Below the pieces are notes generated by a model. The model was not told where the DNA came from and did no database searches. It was given only the letters and a program-made list of their open reading frames with translations. Below, piece by piece: positions 1 through 5,569 of a stretch of DNA of 64,000 bases; the stretch's first letter is position 1; every line of letters begins with the position of its first letter. Source of the DNA: JAMLHH01 sp037189845 (GTDB taxonomy: Bacteria > Bacteroidota > Bacteroidia > Chitinophagales > JADIYW01). The position numbers and the translations under genes are program-made. Location of the stretch: contig JBBCIS010000001.1 in NCBI GenBank assembly GCA_037189845.1, forward strand, positions 372,001 through 436,000, given 5' to 3'.

Positions 1-938
1 TAGACCTGGTGGCAGATACAAATTTTAAAGTAATTATCTATGGGGAAACCGGTACCGGTAAAGAATCTGTGGCGCGAAGATTAAGCAGCGGTATATATAA
101 GGACAAGCCTTTTATTGCAGTCGATTGCGGATGCTTAAGTAAGGAGCTGGCAGCCAGTGAATTGTTTGGCCATAAAAAAGGCAGCTTCAGCGGAGCTTAT
201 GAGGACAAGACCGGAGCATTTGAAGCAGCCAATAACGGTACCATTTTTTTAGATGAAATCGGGAATCTGGATTATTCGGTGCAGATATTACTTTTGCGCG
301 CTATACAGGAAATGAAAATAAAAAAAATCGGCTGCAATAAAGAAATTGATATAAATGTAAGAATTATAGTAGCTTCCAATGAACGTTTAACCGACGCGAT
401 ACAGGCAGGTAAGTTCAGAGAAGATCTATTTTATCGATTAAATGAATTTGAAATCAGTATTCCTTCCTTGCGGGAACGTGTGGATGATCTGGAAAGTTTT
501 ATAGATTTCTTTATTGAAGGAGCCAATCATGATCTGAATAAGCGAATTACAGGCGTAGAACCGGCATTGCTTGCAAAAATGCAGCATTACGACTGGCCCG
601 GAAATATCAGAGAGCTCAAGAATGTAATAAGGCGGGGGTGCCTGATCGCAGATACCATCATCACCGAAGATTGTATGTCATCCGAATTTATAGCCAAGCT
701 TTCAGATTATAAGTTTAAAGCTGAATATGCAAAAGAGCTGGCTCCGGAATTATTGCTGAAAGATGACCTGAAGTATAAAAGCATCCAGGCCGAATATGAA
801 GAGATCGTGAAAATTCTTAAAGAGGAAAATTATAATAAATCCCGGACAGCCCAACGATTAAATATCAATAGAAAAACGCTCTACAATAAAATCAAAATTT
901 TCAGAGATATTGCCATCAATAACAACTTAAAAAACTAA
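1..938 (+). CDS. sigma-54-dependent transcriptional activator, 3' part
   Basis: The reading frame is open to the left edge, so the N-terminal sensory or receiver domain lies outside the window; the GTG at base 9 is probably only an internal codon. What is visible is an AAA+ sigma-54 activator core: Walker A GETGTGKE (bases 42-65), the sigma-54 contact loop written GSFSGA rather than GAFTGA (bases 180-197), Walker B TIFLDE, and the FREDLFYRL and LRER segments that carry the arginine fingers. The C-terminus ends in a Fis-type helix-turn-helix containing NKSRTAQRLNINRKTLYNKI. Members of this family use ATP hydrolysis to open the sigma-54 RNA polymerase complex. The target is unknown. A strong terminator hairpin lies about 150 bases downstream. 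The family call is secure; the input signal cannot be seen. Confidence 0.9.
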   Translation, partial: DLVADTNFKVIIYGETGTGKESVARRLSSGIYKDKPFIAVDCGCLSKELAASELFGHKKGSFSGAYEDKTGAFEAANNGTIFLDEIGNLDYSVQILLLRAIQEMKIKKIGCNKEIDINVRIIVASNERLTDAIQAGKFREDLFYRLNEFEISIPSLRERVDDLESFIDFFIEGANHDLNKRITGVEPALLAKMQHYDWPGNIRELKNVIRRGCLIADTIITEDCMSSEFIAKLSDYKFKAEYAKELAPELLLKDDLKYKSIQAEYEEIVKILKEENYNKSRTAQRLNINRKTLYNKIKIFRDIAINNNLKN

Positions 939-1495
939 GTAATTAATTTTCTCACCTTTATAGCAGTTTATCTTATGTAATCGCCTGTAAGGTTTCAATT
1001 TCATAGTGCAATTTGTCATCCTGCTCTTTACCGGAGAGTAAGGATTTAAACAGGAAAAGAATATAGCTTAAAGCAAGCTATACATAAAATACAGAGAGCG
1101 TCTTTACAACATTGTTGTAAAGACGCTCTCTGTATTTTTCAGATAAAGTATGTAAAATACTTTGATGGTTTCGACTAAGCTTAATTACCAGATAAAACGA
1201 TACCTGTTTTTCGGTGATCTACATTTTTGTCAATAGCTAAAGCCCATTTCATTTTAAATGGAATAGCTTCAGGCATCCTTCACTGGATATTACAATAAAA
1301 AACAACCCGGGAATGTGTGGTCATCTCAATTCAAACAGAGTTGGGTAAGTGGGAAAAATAAGCAACATGTTGAGCAAATAGTTTTACAATTTTTATAAAA
1401 AAATATGTTGTAATTTATTGATAATCATATTGTTGATTGTTTGGCATGCAAAATGGCTTATTGTCCTATATTATTAAACCATAAATTTTTTACTT
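939..1495. other. intergenic region with one terminator hairpin
   Basis: No credible gene is seen in this 557-base gap. It contains the perfect hairpin listed separately, and the last 120 bases before the KGG gene are AT-rich and probably hold its promoter. I could not fix a -7/-33 pair with confidence. Confidence 0.5.
1086..1138. terminator. 25-bp perfect hairpin terminator
   Basis: Bases 1086-1110 and 1114-1138 are exact reverse complements with a three-base ATT loop. The outer ends are A-rich on the left and T-rich on the right, so it can act as a factor-independent terminator in either direction. It follows the sigma-54 activator gene. The perfect 25-bp stem is longer than a usual terminator. 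Confidence 0.85.
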
Positions 1496-2404
1496 ATGAA
1501 AAGAGGCACATCCCGTTCCGGTAACAGGAACAGTTCCAGCAACAATCAGTCTTCTTCAAGAAGCAGCCATTCAGGTTATAGCAATCGCTCTCACAATGAC
1601 CATGATAATGATGATGAAGATTATGAAGATTATGAATCTGCATATGAAGAAGGTTATCAGCATGGGTATGAAGATGCCATGAATGAAGAAGATTATGATG
1701 ATGACTATGAAGATGATGATTTTGATGATGATGACGATTATGATGATTATGACGAGGATGAAGATGATGATTTTGATGATGATGGCGAGGATGATGATGA
1801 AGATGACGACGACGATGATGATGATCGTGACAGCGATGGACGCGGTCGCTCAGGAAGAGGGGGAAGCGGGCGTTCCGGTTCCGGTCGCAGCAGTTCAGGA
1901 AGAAGCACATCAGGCAATCGTTCCAGCAGCTCAAATGTAGGACGTTCCGGTAGTTCCCGAAGCAGTTCCGGCTCAGGAAGCAGTTCAGGAAGAGGACGTT
2001 CCGGTAGTTCCCGAAGCAGTTCCGGCTCAGGAAGCAGTTCAGGAAGAGGGCGCTCCGGTAGCTCTGGTAGCCGTTCCGGTTCAGGCAGCACAGGAAGAGG
2101 TGGATCCGGTACCGGCAGTCGCTCAAACTCCGGAGGAAGTCGTTCCGGAAGCAGCAGCAGTTCAGGAAGAAGCTCATCAAGCAATCGTTCAGGTTCACAA
2201 AGCTCAACATCAGGCAGCAGAGGAAGCAGCAGATCCGGGGGTAGATCAAGCAGTCAATCTTCGGGCAATTCATCAGGTTCAGGTGCATCCAAGAGAGGAT
2301 TTGCATCTATGTCTAAGGCTCAAAGAACGAAAATAGCACGCATGGGTGGTGAAGCATCCGGCAAATCCAGATCAAGAGGTGGCTTTGGCAGTAGAAACCG
2401 ATAA
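1496..2404 (+). CDS. KGG-motif (YciG-like) protein with poly-acidic and Ser/Gly/Arg-rich regions
   Basis: A 302-residue low-complexity protein in three parts. A short basic Ser/Arg/Asn head (about 1-33) is followed by an Asp/Glu stretch of roughly 75 residues (about 34-112) coded largely by GAT and GAA runs, and then by a Ser/Gly/Arg tail (about 113-265) with an 18-residue tandem repeat. The last 35 residues contain KRGFASMSKAQRTKIARMGG, a good match to the KGG (stress-induced bacterial acidophilic repeat) motif of YciG and GsiB-type proteins. It is followed by a DUF892 protein gene, as in the RpoS-controlled yciGFE operon of E. coli, so a general-stress role is inferred. It is probably disordered; the exact function is unknown. 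Long frames on the other strand and in frame +2 are composition artefacts. Confidence 0.8.
   Translation: MKRGTSRSGNRNSSSNNQSSSRSSHSGYSNRSHNDHDNDDEDYEDYESAYEEGYQHGYEDAMNEEDYDDDYEDDDFDDDDDYDDYDEDEDDDFDDDGEDDDEDDDDDDDDRDSDGRGRSGRGGSGRSGSGRSSSGRSTSGNRSSSSNVGRSGSSRSSSGSGSSSGRGRSGSSRSSSGSGSSSGRGRSGSSGSRSGSGSTGRGGSGTGSRSNSGGSRSGSSSSSGRSSSSNRSGSQSSTSGSRGSSRSGGRSSSQSSGNSSGSGASKRGFASMSKAQRTKIARMGGEASGKSRSRGGFGSRNR
1941..2060 (+). repeat. 54-bp in-frame tandem repeat
   Basis: A 54-base unit starting at 1941 recurs nearly exactly at 1995 and in diverged form from about 2049. It encodes the 18-residue unit RSGSSRSSSGSGSSSGRG inside the Ser/Gly/Arg tail. Copy-number change would lengthen or shorten the tail without breaking the frame. 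Confidence 0.8.
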
Positions 2405-2431
2405 GCGGTTTTTAAGGTTCATAACCAACCG

Positions 2432-2505
2432 AATGGGCCGTCTCTGAGGCAAAGTACCTGAAATTCGATGTTCTGAAGGTGCCGATCCTTGAAGACGGCC
2501 CCATT
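2432..2505. promoter_or_regulatory. inverted repeat between KGG and DUF892 genes
   Basis: Arms at 2432-2443 and 2493-2505 are complementary apart from one extra base. A smaller GGCA/TGCC pairing (2449-2452, 2480-2483) may fold inside. No T-run follows, so it does not look like a simple terminator. It could be a leader structure or an RNA-processing site between the two genes. Confidence 0.35.
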
Positions 2506-2532
2506 AATAAATATCATAAATAATATACCTGT

Positions 2533-3186
2533 ATGGAAAATGCAAATTCAATGTCCAACCTTACACAATCTGTTTTGGAAAATAAAAACAAGCCTTTGTT
2601 TGAGTTTTTTACAGATGGATTGAAAGATATCTATTGGGCAGAAAAAGCAATAGAAGCATTGCTGAAAAAAAACAAATCTCTGGCGCATACCGAAGAGTTG
2701 AAAGAAGCATTGGAAGATCATGAGCTTCAGACTCAAAAGCATGCTTTACGCCTGGAGAAAATTTTTAACCGGATGAAAATGAAGGCTGAAGCCAAAAAGT
2801 GTGAAGCTGTTGCCGGAATTATAAAAGAGGCGGAAGAGGTGATTGGCAAGACGCCTGAAAAGTCTATGACAAGAGATGCTGTGATCATTATTGCTGCGCA
2901 GAAAATCGAGCATTATGAAATTGCAACCTATGGCGGTTTGCTGCAAATTGCTTTAACGTTCAACATGGATGCTATTGCGGACCTGCTGGAGAAAACGCTG
3001 GAGGAAGAAGAAGAAACAGATCTGTTGCTTTCTGATATCGCCGAGTCTTTTATCAACCTGGAAGCATCTCAGGAAGATGAGGACAATGAAAGTAATAAAG
3101 ATGATGAAGATGAAGCTCAAAAAGAGAGCGACAAAAAGAAAGCGGCCGGTTCAAAATCATTGTCCTCCGAAAAAGTAAAAGGATAG
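2533..3186 (+). CDS. DUF892 (YciE/YciF) ferritin-like protein
   Basis: A 217-residue protein. Residues about 22-175 match the YciE/YciF (DUF892) four-helix ferritin-like family: LFEFFTDGLKDIYWAEKAI at the start, the conserved DHELQTQKHALRLEKIF helix, and QKIEHYEIATYGGL with the metal-ligand-type E..HY pattern, followed by LLEKTLEEEEETDLLLSDIA. After about residue 178 a hydrophilic tail rich in Asp, Glu, Lys and Ser is added; it is not part of the fold. Homologues are general-stress proteins that may bind di-iron. The gene follows the KGG-motif gene by 128 bases and ends at a clear terminator, so the two probably form one stress unit. Confidence 0.88.
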   Translation: MENANSMSNLTQSVLENKNKPLFEFFTDGLKDIYWAEKAIEALLKKNKSLAHTEELKEALEDHELQTQKHALRLEKIFNRMKMKAEAKKCEAVAGIIKEAEEVIGKTPEKSMTRDAVIIIAAQKIEHYEIATYGGLLQIALTFNMDAIADLLEKTLEEEEETDLLLSDIAESFINLEASQEDEDNESNKDDEDEAQKESDKKKAAGSKSLSSEKVKG

Positions 3187-3221
3187 AATAGAAAGAAGCC
3201 AATCATCTGTAAAACAGGGAT

Positions 3222-3256
3222 AGGAGGTGGGTGAATAGGCTCACCTCTTTTTTATA
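3222..3256 (+). terminator. terminator after the DUF892 gene
   Basis: An 8-bp stem AGGAGGTG/CACCTCTT (one G-T pair) with a 12-base loop is followed by a run of T residues, about 35 bases after the stop codon. Confidence 0.75.
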
Positions 3257-3284
3257 TTATTGGTCTATAGATTGGAGTATCTTA

Positions 3285-3380
3285 TGCTATGCCCTCACAA
3301 TCTTCGTTCAAGATTGGTACAAGCACCAACTTAGAACTTATTGAGTTTTTCAGAGTATAAGATGTAGAGCAATATGGCAT
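3285..3380 (-). pseudogene. truncated, frameshifted GIY-YIG nuclease copy
   Basis: This stretch is a close copy of the first third of the intact GIY-YIG gene at 3493-3732, starting from the same ATGCCATATTGC context. A two-base insertion near 3366-3369 shifts the frame after four codons, and homology stops near base 3285. The neighbouring hairpin and tRNA 3' end are copied too, which shows that the whole module was duplicated and then decayed. Confidence 0.75.
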
Positions 3381-3388
3381 AAAATAAG

Positions 3389-3413
3389 AAAGCCACTCTT
3401 TTGGAGTGGCTTT
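3389..3413 (-). terminator. hairpin after the Thr-like tRNA
   Basis: A 10-bp perfect stem AAAGCCACTC/GAGTGGCTTT with a five-base loop sits immediately after the 3' end of the minus-strand tRNA-like element. It is duplicated at 3740-3764. Confidence 0.75.
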
Positions 3414-3414
3414 G

Positions 3415-3502
3415 TGATCCCGCTGGTCCCGAAATCTTTCGGGAGTACCCAGGACCTTCACGATTACAAATCGGGATGCTCTACCAGCTGAGCTACGAAA
3501 TG
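3415..3502 (-). pseudogene. tRNA-Thr(TGT)-like element with a hairpin inserted in the T arm
   Basis: Read on the minus strand, it begins with the same D arm as the neighbouring tRNA-Lys genes, has an anticodon loop TTTGTAA (anticodon TGT, Thr) on a stem with one mismatch, and ends with the tRNA-Lys-like acceptor strand. The T arm is broken by an insertion containing the self-complementary CCCGAAA/TTTCGGG, making the element 88 nt instead of about 73. The first acceptor base pair is also lost. It is probably non-functional or an altered tRNA-like RNA. Confidence 0.6.
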
Positions 3503-3732
3503 AGTGATTCGATATATTTTCTGGATTTCTTCTTTTTGATTTCTCGTTCCCGTTTTTTAGCATCTTCCAGCGTTTCAAATTCTTCCTTGTAAACTAGATT
3601 CCACGGTAGTCCGAGAGATGTAAATTTGGAATGTCCGATGCTATGCTCATATAATCTTCGCTCAAGATTGGTACAAGCTCCAACATAGAACTTATTGAGT
3701 TTTTCAGAGTATAAGATGTAGCAATATGGCAT
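3493..3732 (-). CDS. small GIY-YIG family nuclease
   Basis: A 79-residue protein starting at the ATG at 3732; upstream codons in the same frame lie inside a tRNA and are not used. It opens with CYILYSEKLNKFYVGACTNL, the YIL...YVG form of the GIY-YIG core, followed by ERRLYEH with the expected Arg, and ends in a Lys/Arg/Glu-rich helix. This is the size of the stand-alone UvrC-N-like nucleases that Bacteroidota often carry in many copies. The gene lies between tRNA-Lys and a tRNA-Thr-like element; its stop codon falls inside the 5' end of that element. The start follows a tRNA terminator hairpin. DNA cleavage is inferred from the fold; the target is unknown. Confidence 0.82.
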   Translation of the reverse strand: MPYCYILYSEKLNKFYVGACTNLERRLYEHSIGHSKFTSLGLPWNLVYKEEFETLEDAKKREREIKKKKSRKYIESLIS

Positions 3733-3739
3733 AAATAAG

Positions 3740-3764
3740 AAAGCCACCCTTTTGGAGTGGCTTT
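3740..3764 (-). terminator. hairpin after tRNA-Lys copy 1
   Basis: This is the second copy of the hairpin at 3389-3413, with one G-T pair on the transcribed minus strand, placed right after the tRNA-Lys 3' end and before the GIY-YIG start codon. Confidence 0.7.
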
Positions 3765-3765
3765 G

Positions 3766-3838
3766 TGATCCCGCTGGGATTCGAACCCAGGACCCATACA
3801 TTAAAAGTGTCTTGCTCTACCAGCTGAGCTACGAAATC
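3766..3838 (-). tRNA. tRNA-Lys(TTT), copy 1
   Basis: A 73-nt cloverleaf on the minus strand with anticodon loop CTTTTAA (TTT, Lys), a standard D arm AGCTCAGCTGGTAGAGC and T arm CTGGGTTCGAATCCCAG. No CCA is encoded. The anticodon stem has one G-A mismatch and the acceptor has two G-T pairs, whereas the copy at 4133-4205 is cleaner, so this copy may be decaying. It is the tRNA of the duplicated tRNA/GIY-YIG module. Confidence 0.85.
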
Positions 3839-3870
3839 CTTTTTGTTAATTTTATAGATGCTAACATCAT

Positions 3871-3944
3871 CTTGAAATCGCTTTTCGAACCTATGACCCT
3901 CCCGATTTTCAATCGGGATGCTCTACCAGCTGAGCTACGAAATC
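3871..3944 (-). pseudogene. tRNA-Phe(GAA) remnant lacking a proper T arm
   Basis: On the minus strand the acceptor 5' strand, D arm and a perfect anticodon arm CCCGA-TTGAAAA-TCGGG (anticodon GAA, Phe) are intact. After GGTTCGAA the sequence no longer matches a T stem or the acceptor 3' strand. The 5' half is identical to tRNA-Lys copy 1, which suggests a recombinant or truncated gene. The exact 3' limit is uncertain. Confidence 0.6.
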
Positions 3945-4010
3945 TTTCCTGATAATTTTTAGAGATGTTTATCACATCTTTTACTTTGTTTCCTGTTCGG
4001 ATTGCTGTTG

Positions 4011-4093
4011 TGCCCACGACTGGACTCGAACCAGCACATCCGTAGGAAACCACCCCCTCAAGATGGCGTGTCTACCAATTTCACCACGTGGGC
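4011..4093 (-). tRNA. tRNA-Leu(GAG)
   Basis: An 83-nt class II tRNA on the minus strand. The acceptor GCCCACG/CGTGGGC is perfect, the anticodon arm CCATC-TTGAGGG-GGTGG carries anticodon GAG, the long variable arm pairs, and the T arm CTGGTTCGAGTCCAG is standard. No CCA is encoded. It appears intact. Confidence 0.93.
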
Positions 4094-4132
4094 AGTAGTT
4101 TCTTAAAGAACTTTTATCCTTCCGGATTTTTG

Positions 4133-4205
4133 TGATCCCGCTGGGATTCGAACCCAGGACCCATACATTAAAAGTGTATTGCTCTACCAGCTGAGCTACG
4201 GAATC
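4133..4205 (-). tRNA. tRNA-Lys(TTT), copy 2
   Basis: A 73-nt tRNA on the minus strand with a fully paired anticodon stem ATACA/TGTAT around CTTTTAA (TTT). The acceptor GATTCCG/CGGGATC has a single G-T pair. It is the first gene of the minus-strand tRNA cluster and probably the main functional tRNA-Lys here. Confidence 0.93.
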
Positions 4206-4382
4206 TTGTGCTTTTTCAAAGCGTGTGCAAATATATGAACTTATGACTTAAATGCAATAGTTCCCGGGAAATTATTCGACTTTTTTCAAGGTTTTTTTCT
4301 TTTCAGATAATGAATGAAATCCTGGTTATAATTCATCAAAAAAGTAATTAGCAGAAAACTAAAGGTCTATGTATATCTGTTT

Positions 4383-4769
4383 TTAATTCAGAATAACACC
4401 GTCTGCCACAAATTCATACTGATCTTTTTCAGTATTATGGCTTCCGTTCCCGATCAGGGTCACCTTTTTACCATCTATTTTCTTAGCTGTAGTAAAAGCA
4501 TCGTCCTTATACGAAACAAAGAGTTTTTTGCCGGCTTCGTTTTCTAATGTCATCCAGCATCCTCTGTGTGAGCAGGATTTTTCAATGATACCGCTTACCT
4601 GAGTTTTTGCAGTATCGTTATTGTCGATTGCTGTAATCAGCTGATCGGTGGTGACAGGTGCATTTACATCAAATTTTTCTCCGTAAAAGATTTTTACACC
4701 TTCACTGTTGCTGCTGCATGCTGTCATAATAGCTGCAGCAACCAGACTTAATATCCAGGTTCTCATCAT
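4383..4769 (-). CDS. DUF4920 domain lipoprotein
   Basis: A 128-residue protein. A hydrophobic leader ends in MTACSS, a lipoprotein signal with the acylated Cys at position 18. The body matches the DUF4920 family of Bacteroidota: a YGEKFD start, a segment ending in IEKSCSHRGCWMTL with the family's two conserved Cys, and a C-terminal strand-rich part ending YEFVADGVILN. The GCWM motif suggests metal or redox binding, but the function is unknown. It starts 3 bases after the stop of the MORN lipoprotein gene, so the two are co-transcribed. Confidence 0.85.
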   Translation of the reverse strand: MMRTWILSLVAAAIMTACSSNSEGVKIFYGEKFDVNAPVTTDQLITAIDNNDTAKTQVSGIIEKSCSHRGCWMTLENEAGKKLFVSYKDDAFTTAKKIDGKKVTLIGNGSHNTEKDQYEFVADGVILN

Positions 4770-4772
4770 GTT

Positions 4773-5462
4773 CTAGTCTCTTATTTTTATAGTTTCTACC
4801 GGTCGTTTGTCTTTAAAGACATAAATTTTTATCAATGTGCCGGTAGTGTCAAAAATTTTAATTTCTCCGTCCTCAATGTCATTCAGATAATTACCTTCAG
4901 CTGAAATGTTCCCATTGGTATGGTATTCCTTGAAGCTACCTTCTTTTAATCCATTTGTATATGTGCCTTCTGCTTCTGTTTGCCCATCCGGGTAATATTG
5001 CTTAAAAGGCCCGTTTTCAACTCCATTGCTCATAAAAACGGATTCCTTCAATCTCCCGGCCGGCTCTTTATAGTAGGTTTTTAATTCACCATCGAATTGT
5101 CCGTCTTTAAATGTTCCAAACTGTCTGGGCGCTCCATCTTCATAAAATGACTGATATGGGCCGTTGTATTGATTCTGAATATAATTTTCGACAATGCTGA
5201 TCTGGCCATTGGGATAGTATAAAACTCTTTGTCCCTCGATATTTCCATCAGAATACTGTATTCTTTCCAGAGTATCTCCTTTGGGAGATATTCTTACATA
5301 AAGCCCGTCTTTTTTATTTGTGTCAGCTTTTAAAACAGAGTATAATTCAGTATCACCGTTTTGAGATTTTTTTTCAATCTTTTTTGTTTTCTCCTGTTTA
5401 CAATTAAGCAACAGGAAAATGCTGAGGCCAATAACAGGTATGAGGATGCGAGGTTTTCTCAT
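4773..5462 (-). CDS. MORN-repeat lipoprotein (YwqK-like)
   Basis: A 229-residue protein with a signal ending in LLLNCKQ (lipobox Cys at about 21), a Lys-rich linker, and then from about residue 50 a series of 20-24-residue MORN-variant repeats of the form YxxGxxxGxxxxYxxNGxx, for example YYPNGQISIVENYIQNQYNG and YYPDGQTEAEGTYTNGLKEG. Such proteins are often named YwqK-family antitoxins, but here the lipid anchor and missing toxin gene argue for an envelope protein. It forms an operon with the DUF4920 lipoprotein downstream. Function unknown. Confidence 0.85.
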   Translation of the reverse strand: MRKPRILIPVIGLSIFLLLNCKQEKTKKIEKKSQNGDTELYSVLKADTNKKDGLYVRISPKGDTLERIQYSDGNIEGQRVLYYPNGQISIVENYIQNQYNGPYQSFYEDGAPRQFGTFKDGQFDGELKTYYKEPAGRLKESVFMSNGVENGPFKQYYPDGQTEAEGTYTNGLKEGSFKEYHTNGNISAEGNYLNDIEDGEIKIFDTTGTLIKIYVFKDKRPVETIKIRD

Positions 5463-5514
5463 GGTTTGTCTTTAGAAAAACAACGTTAAAATAGCTGATA
5501 ACTTTTATGATTAC

Positions 5515-5549
5515 AAATAAAAAATGCCCAAGACAGTGCCTGGGCATTT
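5515..5549 (-). terminator. ftsH terminator
   Basis: A 9-bp perfect stem AAATGCCCA/TGGGCATTT (5522-5530, 5541-5549) with a ten-base loop is followed on the minus strand by a T-rich run, about 20 bases after the ftsH stop. Confidence 0.85.
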
Positions 5550-5569
5550 AAGTTTATTGTTTTGGATGA

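Noticed and set aside
1494..2306. His-rich and Pro/Glu-rich long frames opposite the KGG gene
   Set aside because: They mirror the GAT/GAA and TCC/GGA low-complexity coding on the plus strand and have no family match.
3829..4053. Short frames across the tRNA cluster
   Set aside because: They read through tRNA genes and carry no domain; artefacts.
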